Assembly: GCF_021917145.1 (NCBI RefSeq)
Contig: NC_061082.1
Coordinates: 21,364,596 to 21,428,595 of the forward strand
Source: Hypomesus transpacificus
Lineage: Eukaryota; Chordata; Actinopteri; Osmeriformes; Osmeridae
Reading direction: 5' to 3'
DNA: 64,000 nt
The translations under genes and the position numbers were made by a program. Of this stretch, positions 46,613-58,717 are shown one piece after another. A model generated the notes under the pieces. That model worked only from the letters and a program-made list of their open reading frames with translations, was not told where the DNA came from and made no database searches. Position 1 is the first letter of the stretch; every line of letters begins with the position of its first letter.

Positions 46613-49147
46613 ATGGCTGTTACAAGGATATGTCAGAGTTTAGGGAACAACGTGCCTCTATTTTGTGTTGTATTTTTCTTATTTTGTGGCCTTTCATTTG
46701 GACAATTACGTTACACCATTTCTGAGGAATTAGAAAATGGAGCGCTGGTTGGTGATCTCGTGCAGGACCTGGGGTTGGATATCCGAACGCTCTTCACCCG
46801 AAAGATAAAGGTAACATCCAACAGCGGTAAGCGATATGTGGATGTCAACCCCAAAAACGGAAAATTACTTGTTAATGACAGGATCGACAGAGAGACTCTG
46901 TGTGATTTGAGCAACACCTGTTTTTTAAATTTTGAGGTGCTTGTTGAAAACCCCTCGGAGGTGCACAATGTCGAGGTGGAGATTGTGGATGCCAATGACA
47001 ATGCGCCGCAGTTCCCTAGAGACGAATACCAACTGGAAATTAAAGAATCGGTGTTACCAGGGTCTCGTTTTCCCATTGAAACTGCACAGGATCCGGACAT
47101 GGGATCGAATTCTATTCGTCAGTATCGACTCAGCCCAAACGAACATTTTATACTGGATTCCAACAAACCCTTGCCGAACAGCAAACACATCGAGCTCGTG
47201 CTTAAAAAGCCCCTTGATCGTGAACAGACACCTTACCACCAATTCATTTTGACTGCTGTGGACGGTGGAACACCAGCAAAAACCGGTACGTCTAAAATCA
47301 ACGTGCGAGTCGAGGATGCAAACGATAACGTCCCCTCGTTCGACAGCTCTGTTTACAAGGTGAAATTATATGAAAACTCCCCGAAAGACACGCTGGTCAT
47401 CAAGTTGAACGCCACGGACCTGGACGAGGGCACCAACGGAGAGGTGTACTACTCTTTCGGTAGCTACACCAACGAGAGAGTCAGGCAGATGTTCTCCATG
47501 GACACCAACACAGGCGAAATCAGAGTGAAGCGCAACGTGGACTACGAAGAGACGAACACGTACGAGATGTACATTCAGGCCATGGATAAGGGCCCCGGGG
47601 CAGTGGCCGCCCACTGTAAGGTGGTGGTGGAAGTGGTGGACGTGAACGACAACGTCCCAGAGATCGTGTTGTCGTCTCTGTCCAGCCCGGTGAGGGAAGA
47701 CGCCCGGGCTGACACGGTTGTAGCCCTGATCAGCGTGACCGACAAGGACTCCGGGCCTAACAAACAGGTGAGCCTGGAAATCCCCCCCGGCCTGCCTTTC
47801 AAGATCAAGTCCTTCAGGAACTACTACATGCTCGTCACCTCCGCCTTCCTGGACCGCGAGACCGTCGCCGCCTACAACGTCACGCTCAGCGCCACGGACG
47901 CCGGCACCCCGCCCCTCTCCTCCCAGAAGACGATCCAGGTGGATGTGGCCGACGTGAACGACAACCCGCCGCGCTTCGAGCAGACGTCCTACACGGTGTA
48001 CGTGACGGAGAACAACGCTCCCGGCGCCTCGCTGTGCACGGTCAAGGCACAGGACTCAGACGTCAACGAGAACGCTCGCATCACCTACACGGTCCTCAAC
48101 GACAACAATCACGGCATCCCCGTCACGTCGTACGTGTCCGTGAAGGCCGACACGGGCGAGGCGTACGCCCTGCGCGCCTTCGACTACGAGTCTCTCAGGG
48201 AGTTTCACTTCCAGGTCAAAGCTCAGGACGGGGGAATCCCGCCTCTCAGTCGCGTGGCCACTGTTTATATCTACATCATGGACCAGAACGACCACGTCCC
48301 TGAGATCGTCAATCCCCGGGGCAACGGCACGCGCGCCATCGAGACGGTGCTGAAGAACGCAGAGCCGGGCGCCCTGGTGACCAAGGTGGTGGCGTACGAC
48401 GCGGACGCGGGACCCAACGCCTGGCTGGTGTACGTGCTTGATCAGGCGTCAGACCTGGACCTGTTCAAGGTGCACGAGCACACCGGGGAGATCCGAACCA
48501 CGCGCCGCGTCCTGGAGGAAAACTCCACCTCCTTCAGCCTGACCGTGCTGGTCCGCGACCACGGCCAGCCGGTGCTCTCCTCCACCGCTACCATCAACGT
48601 AGCCGTCATGGAGGTCCTCCCCAAGATGACCCCTGACCCCAAGAGGGTGATCCGACCCCACAGCACGCTGCTTTTCTCCAACGTGACACTCTACCTGATC
48701 GTGGCACTTAGCGCCACCACCTTCGTGTTCCTGGTCACGGTGGTCGTCCTGGCGATCGTGCGTTGCCACGCCTACTGCACTCAGCCGGGCTCCTGCTCCC
48801 CGTGCTGCGTATCGCAGAAGCCCCCTCCTGACGGTGGCGCCAGCTGCATCGCGGCCAGCGGGGGAGGGGGTGGCGGGGGCGGGCCGCAACCCAACAACAA
48901 CGTGGTCCTGCGGAGAGACCTCAAAGTGGAGCCGCACTACATTGAGGTGCGAGGCAACGGCTCGCTGACCAAAACGTACTGCTACAAGACTTGTCTGACC
49001 GCCACGTCGGGCAGCGACACCTTCATGTTCTACAACACGGGCCGGCCGATGAGCGGGACCTGGGGCTCCGAGCGTTTCTTCACCGGCGGCAGCGGCTTCG
49101 TACGGAGGCTGAGCATGCCCGACGCCTCCCTGCAAGTCTGTCCAGAG
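46613..49147 (+). CDS. pcdhac2: Protocadherin alpha C2-type exon
   Basis: 845 codons. Signal peptide about 1-31 (MAVTRICQSLGNNVPLFCVV...), mature start near GQLRYTISEELENGALVGDL. Cx5C CDLSNTC; linkers at about 126 DANDNAP, 235 DANDNVP, 343 DVNDNVP, 447 DVNDNPP, 557 DQNDHVP (the last N of DxNDN is His). Membrane helix about 692-717, then RCHAYCTQPGSCSPCC, a glycine run, and a tail ending SLQVCPE. The tail shares nothing with the V1-V13 cytoplasmic segment. Coding ends at GAG|gtgtgt (49147/49148), phase 0, so it joins constant exon 1 in frame. GC-rich third positions set it apart from the V exons. Known C2 genes are expressed constitutively in neurons. Confidence 0.93.
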
Positions 49148-50487
49148 GTGTGTCGCTTTTCTCTCCTAACCCCCTTACTTCTGCAAACACTACCGCAGAC
49201 CAACACCATCTCACGCCATCTCGTCATGAAAACATGTGCACTGTGTTTGTTGCAGCGGGTGTTCGGCGTTAGTTTCTACCCAGTTCTGTAACATCCCGTT
49301 ATTTTAGGCTACAGCATACGCTTTGAGTAGCAGTGTATCTTCAAGGGAAAATTAATCTTTCTCTCTCGTCGTACTGTGCCTTCGTTTTGTCGGCGGTACA
49401 ATCGGAAAGCGTGTCGGCTTTGACAAGTTCCTTTGATGACCCTGTCCGAGGAGTGTTTAGGAGCCTGCTCCCCTTTCTGTTCTTGTCCCAGTGGAATCCG
49501 CGCGTCTCTTCCATCCTGCTCAGCAGTCACACTGCATTACCGTCAGACCCCGGAACTTTCTGGAGTCCTGGCGTATTTCTGATGATTCAGGAATTTGTCC
49601 AAGAGTTTGATGTTGTCATCACACAGTCACATCGGAGCAGGGCTGGTCGCTTGTGCGCTCTCTGTCCGAGCGGGTTTGTCTTCGTTGTCACATCTCAACG
49701 TCTCAGGGAGAGGACCCGCTTTTTCCGCGCTGGTCCGCAGTAGATGTATCCCATTGTATTATTTTGCACTGGTGTGTATGTGTGTGCTTGACTGTGTGGT
49801 GTGTGTGTATGTTTTGACTTTTTTTTCATGTCTGCCCTTGAATAGCTACTGTGTCTTTCAGCTGTATTTCCCTGGTGTCTCCTTAGCAGAGTCCCTCCAG
49901 TACAGCAGTGTTTTGCCCTGGGAAAGCGCTGGCATTCATGTTAGATCAGGACTTGGCAAGTCAAGGCTGAGTGCTACAGGAAACGATTAACAAAAAAACC
50001 CAGTGTAGTAAAATGTGAGGAATGGAAATGTAGTCCTAAATGATGTTGGTGCAGAGATGGAACTTGTCCTCCACGGAGTGTTTTACCACTTTAGCTGGTC
50101 TGTTGTTCACCTTAGTGTCTCATTATCATCTCAATGGGAGACAGGAGCTCACCGATTTATCACCTGCTAACTGAGATGTGTTTACTTAACGATCCGGCTA
50201 GTAAATACAGACCTGTTCTTTGACTCTGACCACCCAATACCAGAGAAATTCACACTTTTGATCCTTGATCTTTTACTGCAAATCCTAACGCTAAATCGAC
50301 CAGTTGTGCACTGCTCTGGATAAAAGCGCCTGCTACATGAATGAAATGTTAATGTGGTTTAATGTTCCTGGAGAGAATTTCACTGCTCCGTAGGGGCCTC
50401 TTTCATACCCATATGTGTCCCATATTTCGACTGCGTTTTAATGCCTGTTTACTATTTGTTGTATTTTCTGCGCTTGTTTAATTCCCG

Positions 50488-51007
50488 TGAACTCATGCTT
50501 ACTCCAACGAGTGGAGATCTGGGTCGGACTCTCTGATAGGCTCACCTTCAAAAGGATGACTTCCTGATGCATCACTGTAGGGGCCTGATTGGTCGACGGC
50601 CAGGGAGGTGTTGTCACAACGTCGTTTACAGGTCACAGGGGTCTCCTAGAAGGAGGGGGATGGTGTCTGGGCGTGGGTGATGGTGGCCATGGTAACAGTC
50701 CATCCCAGCAGCCAGTGAGTGGTCCAGGAGTAATAAACAGAGCCTGGAGAAGATAACAGTAACAGTGGAAATCAGATTAACCTCCAGACCCTGTTTCTCT
50801 GCCCCACAAATTAGATTTACTCAGACAGGCTGTGTCTCAGGGCAGAAGATCTCCCCCCTGGATAGAGCTGATTAAAGAACACATTTCCGTGAACTCATGC
50901 TTACTCCAATGAGTGGAGATCTGGGTTGGACGGTCTGATAGGCTCGCCTTCAAAAGGATGACTTCCTGATCCATCACTGTAGGGGGCTGATTGGTTGACG
51001 GTCAGGG
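50488..51007 (+). repeat. Direct repeat pair in the C2-constant intron
   Basis: The copies at about 50488-50606 and 50885-51007 share GTGAACTCATGCTTACTCCA, GAGTGGAGATCTGGGT, CCTTCAAAAGGATGACTTCC and CATCACTGTAGGGG with scattered changes. About 280 bp of unrelated sequence separates them. Confidence 0.85.
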
Positions 51008-51661
51008 CGTACCATCAGTAATTGGAGCGTTTACTTCAGTTGAAGCTCTGGTGCGCAGATCAAGGGCTCGGACCACCTTTCCTCCCATGGAACTGGTCAC
51101 AGATCTTACCCATGTTACCTACAACTCCTATCAATACCAACACCAGAGCTCTCTGAGGTTGCGCCACTTGCTGTGATGTGAAAATTGACTGCAGTGCAGG
51201 TGTAGACGACTGCGGACCCACTCTCCATCCCAGTCCTAACGTGAACAGGGGTGCAAAGGATGTGGTTGCCGTGGTTACGTAGGCTCTGTCTGATTGGATT
51301 ACCCTTAAAGCCCAGCTGCAGTGTGACTGATGAGGCAGTGATTTAGCTGAGCGTTACAGTACAGGGAGCAACAGCCCTCTAGAGTCTACCACACTTCACA
51401 GTTTCATCAAAACCAACACCCCTACACTCCTACACACACACACATACTCCTACACAAGCATTCACAATATCACAGAAGGCATCAATCAGTGTGTTGTTCA
51501 ATGTCATTGTTGTGATAAAGGGTGTGTGTGTGTGACACTGTCTCAAGGAACTGCAGTGCTCCTATCAGGATGCATAGCTGGGATGTGCCCCATGATTAAT
51601 TTATGGGGCCATATCTGGCATGAGCTCAATGCATGAGATCAAACTAACCTCTCTGTCTCTT

Positions 51662-51675
51662 TCTACCATTCTCTT

Positions 51676-51745
<70 letters not shown>

Positions 51746-51785
51746 CCTCCATCCCTCTCTCTCTCCCTCTCTTTTCTCTTCACAG
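51662..51785 (+). repeat. (CT)n pyrimidine tract abutting constant exon 1 acceptor
   Basis: Nearly unbroken pyrimidines for about 120 nt, including a pure CT run of about 65 nt, ending TTTTCTCTTCACAG. It serves as an unusually long polypyrimidine tract for the acceptor. Confidence 0.9.
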
Positions 51786-51844
51786 CCAAAAGCCCCAAAT
51801 GCTGACTGGCGATACTCTGCATCTTTGAGGGCAGGCATGCAGAG
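51786..51844 (+). CDS. pcdha: Protocadherin alpha constant exon 1
   Basis: 59 nt encoding PKAPNADWRYSASLRAGMQ plus two bases of a split Ser codon. It matches the start of the conserved Pcdh-alpha constant tail. Acceptor CACAG| and donor AG|gtaagc. All V exons and C2 end in phase 0, so they join in frame as TCEK|PKAP or VCPE|PKAP. Shared by every alpha isoform. Confidence 0.95.
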
Positions 51845-52902
51845 GTAAGCGCTTCATCCTTTCCACCCTCTCATGACCTCTGACCTTGACACAAGGAGAC
51901 CTGAGACACAGCCCTGGATTGTCCGAGGGATGTGTTAGCTTCAGGCACACACACACACACTGTGTTTCAAACTCACTCTCTGTCAAACACACACACATTC
52001 ACTGTCTCACACAGAGACACTGTCTCACTGTCTCCTGACTGAGCAGATCTGTAGTGCTCGACAGCCCCGATGCTCTGCAGTGCGATAGTGTATGTAGGTC
52101 ATCTATAGTGTATATGGGTCATCTCCTTTACCAGCCTCTCCCTGTCACCACACACACACACACACAGTCCTTCAGCAGTAGCTGTGAAGGACAAACGAGC
52201 TGATGAACTAAGTATGGGCTTGCTCAGTTACAGATCATCACACACACACACACACACACACGCACAGTGCAGGCAGGGCAGCAGACCGTTTCTTCATTTA
52301 GACAGATGTGTTAATCAGCGAGCCCTCAGGCCCTGGCCTGGCCTGGGTGGGTGAGGGTGTGAACGTACGCTGCAGAGGACGTGTTAGATGAATAACAGCC
52401 AGGCTGTGAAAACGGATGAAGATTCTCCTGCAGGGCCGGAGGTTTTCTCGCTCATGCTTCCTTGCTTGATGAGGTCTGCGTCGTCGTGTGAAGACGTCCT
52501 CCAGCCCCGTGCTGTTGAGCAGAAGAACATGTTGACAGATTTATGTTTTGCCTTTCACTTTTGGCGAACAGACGCTTTTATCTGAAGCGACATGCAAGTA
52601 GAACATGTAGAAAGTTCACCTGAGAATGAAGGATGGAAAGTGCATGGTCGTAATAATATTGTGGTGGTAAGAGTTAAGGAAAGTAAAACCCTACGTCAAC
52701 CACATTCACATTTATTAATTTATCAGAAGCTTTCATCAAAAGCGACTTCCAAGAAAGAGCATTCGACGTGCAGAGAAAGGACACCGTGTAATGGGTGTAG
52801 AGTGATGGTTTGATGGTCTGTTGTGTAAACACGGTTTATCACAAATCATTTACAACCACCCTATCATTTGTTGCTGCTCTGTTTAAGATGGCAGTACCTG
52901 TA

Positions 52903-52933
<31 letters not shown>

Positions 52934-54005
52934 GGCTCACACACTCAATCACTCACTCGCCACTGACCCACATTCTAAATCCAGACACCAGTTCTGGCCT
53001 CATTCCACCCAATCGCACTGCACCCACTACACATCGCACCATCTGTACACTTTTTCCAACACATTCTCTTAACTTCCCCCTCTCCTGTATAACACACAGA
53101 TCGCACCCCCAACCCATTTACCCAAATAAATATCATTCTGGAGCAGGCATACAGCCAAACACACACACACACACAGGTGTGTGTCTCTTTTTGTCTGAGC
53201 TCTCAACTCTCTTTAAGACTGTTTCATCCGTACAAATACGCAAATACTCAATACAACACATCCTGGGAAGGTCCCTTCTCCTGAATGCTCTCCAGTTTCA
53301 ACGTGTCTGAGTCTGGAACTAATGACAGGGAATTAGAAAGCACAAATAAATGGGCCGATTAATAATTGATTGTCATTCATAGGAGTTTTCTAAGAGTGTA
53401 TAAATAGTGTAGTTTGTTCCACTTCCTTTCCCTGTGGTGTCATTCTAGCTTATTTCTCCCTCTCTGGTTGTGTCCCAAGTCATTACCTCTGTCGCCTCGC
53501 CTCCCGGTGAACACACGTCATAGAGGGTGAAGTTAGGCAACAAACAAACCACTATTACCATCAGCAACTCAACGCCGTCTTACAGTAAATACTGTAGACC
53601 AAGGAATTCCTTCATTCCCTTTGAAACACGCACACACACAAACACACTCAGGAAGTCAGGTTGGACAACTTCATGTTTTCTAATCACTCCCAGCTAACAG
53701 CGGAGTCACATGAGAAACATCCACTAAATTAGCTGCCGCCTGGTTTTCTTAATAAAGACCTGTTAAAAGCTGTCTGACATCCTGGTGGGATTAATCAGAG
53801 CTGTGGATGAGGAGGTGTGTCTGCAGTCCACATCTCAGATACCTGACGTGTGGAAAGTAACAACAACTACATTTGGAAATGTTTAAGGTCGATTGACTTC
53901 AAAACGATCAAAGCTGTCAGCCAAACAGGATGTGTTATTTGACCACAGTGGCTTTTAAACGCATGTTTGTCTGGGTGTCTGATGAGAGCCGCTGTGTGTT
54001 CTCAG
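51845..54005 (+). other. Intron between constant exons 1 and 2
   Basis: No gene seen. Short CA arrays at about 51945, 52150, 52242, 52903 and 53160. Two inverted SINE-tail fragments at about 52541-52605 (AGACGCTTTTATCTGAAGCG) and 52690-52760. Confidence 0.7.
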
Positions 54006-54091
54006 CTCGGTCCACATGGAGGAGTCGTCGGTGATGCAGGGAGCTCAGGGCATGCTGGTCCAGAACTGGCCCACCGTGTCCAGCGCTGCAG
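54006..54091 (+). CDS. pcdha: Protocadherin alpha constant exon 2
   Basis: 86 nt; the first base completes the split Ser, then SVHMEESSVMQGAQGMLVQN and WPTVSSAA follow, with one base carried to exon 3. Acceptor CTCAG|, donor CAG|gtgagg. SVHMEES and WPTVSSA are hallmark residues of the alpha constant tail. Confidence 0.95.
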
Positions 54092-55087
54092 GTGAGGGTG
54101 TGTGGCTGTGTGTGTGTGTGTGGGGTTAGGTCTGTGGTGTGGGGGGGGGTCTATCAGTGTTTGTTCTGAAAGCACTCGCAAAGGACAGCAAATAAACAGG
54201 AATCATTTGGGTTCTACTGTAAACATGCATGTGGCCTTTAACAATCCCCCCTCAGTCCTCTTCACACGGGGTAACACTGCAACAGCCAGGCCTCCAGAGG
54301 CAGGCTTCTGGAGATACTGGACACAGGCCAGTAGCACAGTCTTCCAGGAGAGGAGCCAGCAAGAAACACACAGCCAGATATGGGCCATAGTATCTATATG
54401 GAGCACATTTGAATGAACTTGGTTGGTGAACAGCATGAACTCTCCGTTGAGATGGGTTTGCTCGTGGAGTACAGTTATTTTGAGCAGTGCTGCCTACTGG
54501 AAATAGAGTTAAGATAAAAAGGTTAATCCCTACTGCATGTTCAGTATTCGAGAATTTACCTTTGAAGATTATTAGAAATCAGACTCTGTACAAGGAGAAT
54601 CAGTGAAGAGAGAGAGGGGGGGGGGGGTGATATAGACAGAGAGAGAGCAAGAGGGAGAAGGAGAGAGAGACATGGAGAGAAAAAGAGTGAGAAAGAAAGA
54701 AAAAAGCAAGAGATATAGCCAGAGTGAGAAAGAGATAGTGAGAGAGATATAGACAGAGAGTGAGAAAGAGAGAGACAGTGGGATGTGATGCTAGCTGACT
54801 GCTATGCTCTTGTGGTGTTCCGAGGTTGTGTCAGAATGCCTGGGCGGCGGTTGGCTCTTCCTGTCAGTCGCCGTCCCCCCCCCCCCCCTACCTTTCCCCC
54901 CTGCTGTCAGTGCAGGAGATCACATCGATTTCCTGTCCAAGCAGGGGAGCAGGAGCACAGGTGTGGGCCCACAGGGTGGGGGATTGAGGTAGCGTCACTG
55001 GGACACACTATCAAGTGTTTTTGTGTGTCAGTATGTGTGTGTGTGCAGAGAAGTTGGGTTACCAGGGGTAGACCGACAGAGGCGGAA

Positions 55088-55484
55088 AGGAAAGAGAGAG
55101 AGAGATGGAGATAGAGAGAGAGAGAGATGGAGATAGAGAGAGAGAGAGAGGGAGGGAGAGAGAGAGAGAGAGATGGAGATAGAGAGGGAGAGAGAGGGAG
55201 GGAGAGAGAGAGAGATGGAGATAGAGAGGGAGAGAGAGAGAGAGAGGGAGAGAGAGATGGAGATAGAGAGGGAGAGAGAGAGGGAGAGACAGAGATGGAG
55301 ATAGAGAGAGAGAGACAGAGAGAGAGAGATGGAGATGGAGAGAGGGAGGGAGGGAGAGAGAGAGAGGGAGAGAGAGAGAGACAGAGAGAGAGAGATGGAG
55401 AGAGAGAGAGAGAGACAGAGAGAGAGAGATGGAGATAGGGAGAGGGAGAGAGAGAGAGAGAGGGAGAGAGAGATGGAGATAGAA
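55088..55484 (+). repeat. GAGATGGAGATAGAGA compound repeat
   Basis: About 400 bp of GA repeats with GATGGAGATA phrases recurring every 30-50 bp. Frames on both strands are low complexity. Confidence 0.92.
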
Positions 55485-56890
55485 AGCTAGAAGGCGTGCA
55501 TCATCTCTATTGATTTTTCTACCTGACTGCAGTTTTGTGGAGCGGATGGAAAACTTCCACTCTCTGCTTGAGAGAATCCAATACAGTCTGGAGGCATAGA
55601 ACACACAGAAAGCACTGCAGGGAAGGGTTCCGAGCAGGAGGGCAGTCTCTTGCTGGGTTAGGAGTGGCTCTCTGGCCAATATGGTGCAGGGGAGGCAGTT
55701 ATGAGGCAGGTGTACTATCTCTGTTCAATGTGGTGCAGGGGAGGCAGTTATGAGGCAGGGGTACAGTAACAGATGTGAGACTTAGTGAGTGAACATGCTG
55801 GTTCAGGTGGATCTTTACCAATTCTATTTTGCACGGGTTATCGTGACACAGTTTATTTTCAATTGGTGTTGATATCCTCTTAACCTTGAGAGAGAGAGAG
55901 AGATCTTGTCATATTTAGCTTGATTGAGGAGAGAGAAGGACAGGGAAGGATAGGGATGATGGAGGAGGAGGAGGAGAGATCTGGGGGGGATGGAGGAACT
56001 GAGAGGTTCAGGAATGGCAGTGGCCCTGCGGTAAGTGTTGTTGCTAGGGAACGCCATGTGACTTGTTGCCAAGCAACGCTGTCTAACTGAGAGATTGCTG
56101 CAGCACCGCTGCCCTCCATCAGCAGGGAGTGGGCGAAGGCAGTTTCCACGGCAACCATTTATACCCCGAATAGATGATTAGGGTAAAGGAAAAATGCTGG
56201 GGTGGGGATGGGGATGGGGGTGTGGGGGGGGGGAGGGGAGGGAGGGGGGTAATGTCTACAGAAGGAAAGGTGAACAGAGTGTAGAGGAGGGGAGAAAGAG
56301 CTAAGCAGGGATGTGAAGAGAACAAGTTGGTGATTGGAGAGTGATAAGTACTCAACTAGCCTGCAGATTTTCGCCCACAGAATATATTCTGCATATAAAA
56401 CATAAACATATTCAGCACAAGGATCGTGAATAAGTGTGACTCTTTCTGTAGGTCAGCAGGTAACATATTTACAGCTCAAGAGGGATGTCTTAGTTTGGAT
56501 ATGAAATAATGTACATAGAATGTAGAACGCTGGGTTGTGAAACAAGGTTAGAACCACCCAGACATCTGGCTACCATGGAAACCTTGTGACAGAAATCCAG
56601 GGTAACCTGCTTACAAGCGGCTCCAGAGTGTGGCATTATGGGATGTTAGCAGGCAGAAATGTGTTATAATCAGGGTAGGGGATGGGGGTGGGGGGGTGAG
56701 CAGTAAGTAACTCTGCTTATTTGGAGAGAGCACAAAGGCAGTGGGGTTGCTGCCACTGTCGTAACCCCTCCTCTGGGCACCCTGCTGAGACTTCCACTCT
56801 CAAACACCACCGCAGCGCAGAGGCGTTTAGTCAAACCAAACGGCTCTCTCTCCCCTCGCACACTACAGACGGATAGGCAGATGAGAAGGC

Positions 56891-56996
56891 TGAGAGGGAG
56901 AGGGAGAGGGAGAGGGAGAGGGAGAGGGAGAGGGAGAGGGAGAGGGAGAGGGAGAGGGAGAGGGAGAGGGAGAGGGAGAGGGAGAGGGAGAGGGAG
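56891..56996 (+). repeat. (GGGAGA)n microsatellite, about 17 copies
   Basis: Almost perfect hexamer array. A G-rich run lies upstream at about 56221-56250. Confidence 0.95.
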
Positions 56997-58270
56997 TTAT
57001 TGGTGAACGGAAGGACAACGCACAATATGATTAGAGGAAAGGCACAAAATGATTAAAGAGGTGTGTGTTGATTAATTGTAAACATCACCTTAATCTGTTG
57101 AGGGTGGGGGGTAGAGATGTGAGCTCAAATTAAAAAACTTAATTTACTTAACGTAATTAGCTTGATTAAGAAACTAAATGTAGAAGTTTACAGATGAAAA
57201 GCATTTCCCACACACACTCAGTGCAGGGAACTGCTTCCTCCCCGGACCTGTGAAAGCTGTGCCTTCCTACTGCAGTATAGCTGACCTTCCCAGCCTTCCT
57301 GCACCCATCCTGGTTCAGAGAGCCAACTAAGGCCTTGCCCTCTTTCTGAACCGTATGAAATGTGTTACATGACTGATGGTTTTTCTCCATCAGGACTGGG
57401 TAGAAGCCCGTTGAGGCCTTGTCGGCCATTTCATAATGAAGCTACACATCAAAAACAATCTGGAAAAGCCTTTCCAGGGCTGGAGCTAAATAAAAGGAGG
57501 GGGGGGGAAAGTAGGTCAGACTGGGGAGGTACCGAAGTACCGGGACTGAGAGGGCTGAGAGGGCTGGTCCGGCCCAGCTAGCAGGGCTTCACCTCCCACA
57601 TTTTTGTTTTTCTCTCGCTTTCTCTTTCTCTCTCACTCTCACTCTGTCTCTCTCCCTCTGTCTCTTTCTTGATCTCTCTGTTTTATACTCTCTCTTACTC
57701 TCTCTCTGTCACTCTGTCTGACTTTCTCTCTCACTCCTTTTCTCTCTTTTGTACCCTGCATATACGCATCTCTTCAAATCCCCGGGCCTGTAGCACCTTC
57801 TCTTCCAGTTTGATCTTCCCTATTCTCCATCCCTGTCACCTTCCTTCACTCCCGTGATTTCGAGATTTCTCTGACTCCATCTAGTGCTGTTGGGAGTAGG
57901 TCAGCAATAGGGTTTTACTGTTCCTGTCATCTAAAAAAACTGCACATTCCTGCTGCAGAGAGATGTTAGACCTCCTAGCCCCTCGGTTCTAAGAGGGCAC
58001 CCGTCTCAGACTGGCTGTGTTCCCGGCAGGTCCTGTCTGCAGCCCTGGATCCTTTCCAGCTGCACCGACGTGCCTCTGACTCCAACATTTAGTACCGCTT
58101 TGCCGGCTTCGCAAAGACTCGCAGTGAATTTATTTAGCACCTACTGGGAGGTGACAGAAAGCATGATGAACATTTGGGGGCAATAAATAAAAAAATGACA
58201 CTTTTGTTCTATTTTTCTCCCTCTTTTTCTCTCGGATCCTTTCCCCTGTCTATCCCTCTTCTCATCTCTC

Positions 58271-58273
58271 TCT

Positions 58274-58319
<46 letters not shown>

Positions 58320-58348
58320 CCCTCTCTCTCTCTCTCCCCCCCCCCCCC

Positions 58349-58401
<53 letters not shown>

Positions 58402-58409
58402 CCTTGTAG
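58271..58409 (+). repeat. CT/C pyrimidine tract abutting constant exon 3 acceptor
   Basis: About 130 nt of CT with C runs, broken only at CTGCCCCTTGTAG, directly before constant exon 3. The opposite strand is a long GA tract with G runs. Confidence 0.9.
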
Positions 58410-58717
58410 ATGGGGAGGGGGGTGAGCTGTCCCCCCCGGTGGGTGCAGGCATCGACAGTAACAGCTGGCACTTCCGCTACGGAGCAGGACCGGGCTACGG
58501 ACCCCCCCATGCCCTGAAACCTGGAGAGATCCCCCCTGAAGCCTTCATCATCCCCGGCTCCCCCGCCATCATCTCCATACGCCAAGACCCCGGAGCCGCC
58601 GACGACAAGAGCGACTTCATCACCTTCGGCAAGAAGGAGGAAGCCAAGAAGAAGAAGAAGAAGAAGAAGGAGAAGAAAGACAAGAAGGATAAAGGGAAGG
58701 ATGACGGGGAGGAGTAG
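58410..58717 (+). CDS. pcdha: Protocadherin alpha constant exon 3 and stop
   Basis: Two bases complete a split Asp, then 101 codons and TAG (58715-58717). Sequence includes [49 protein letters not shown] and a lysine block ending KGKDDGEE. This is the conserved end of the alpha tail. FITFGK fits the WAVE-binding (WIRS) pattern reported for alpha protocadherins. Acceptor TTGTAG|. Together the three exons give about 150 residues, close to the roughly 152 of mammals. Confidence 0.97.

Larger units (their letters stand above)
49148..51785 (+). other. Intron between C2 exon and constant exon 1
   Basis: No gene seen. Holds a duplicated segment of about 115 bp (50488-50606 and 50885-51007), a SINE-tail fragment at 50306-50352 (CTCTGGATAAAAGCGCCTGC) and a CT tract before the acceptor. 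Confidence 0.7.
54092..58409 (+). other. Intron between constant exons 2 and 3
   Basis: No gene seen. Several GA/CT arrays listed separately. Mammalian alpha clusters carry an enhancer (HS7) near the constant exons; I could not recognise an equivalent by eye. Confidence 0.6.

Noticed and set aside
48449-49135. 228-residue minus-strand frame inside C2
   Set aside because: Shadow of a GC-rich coding exon.
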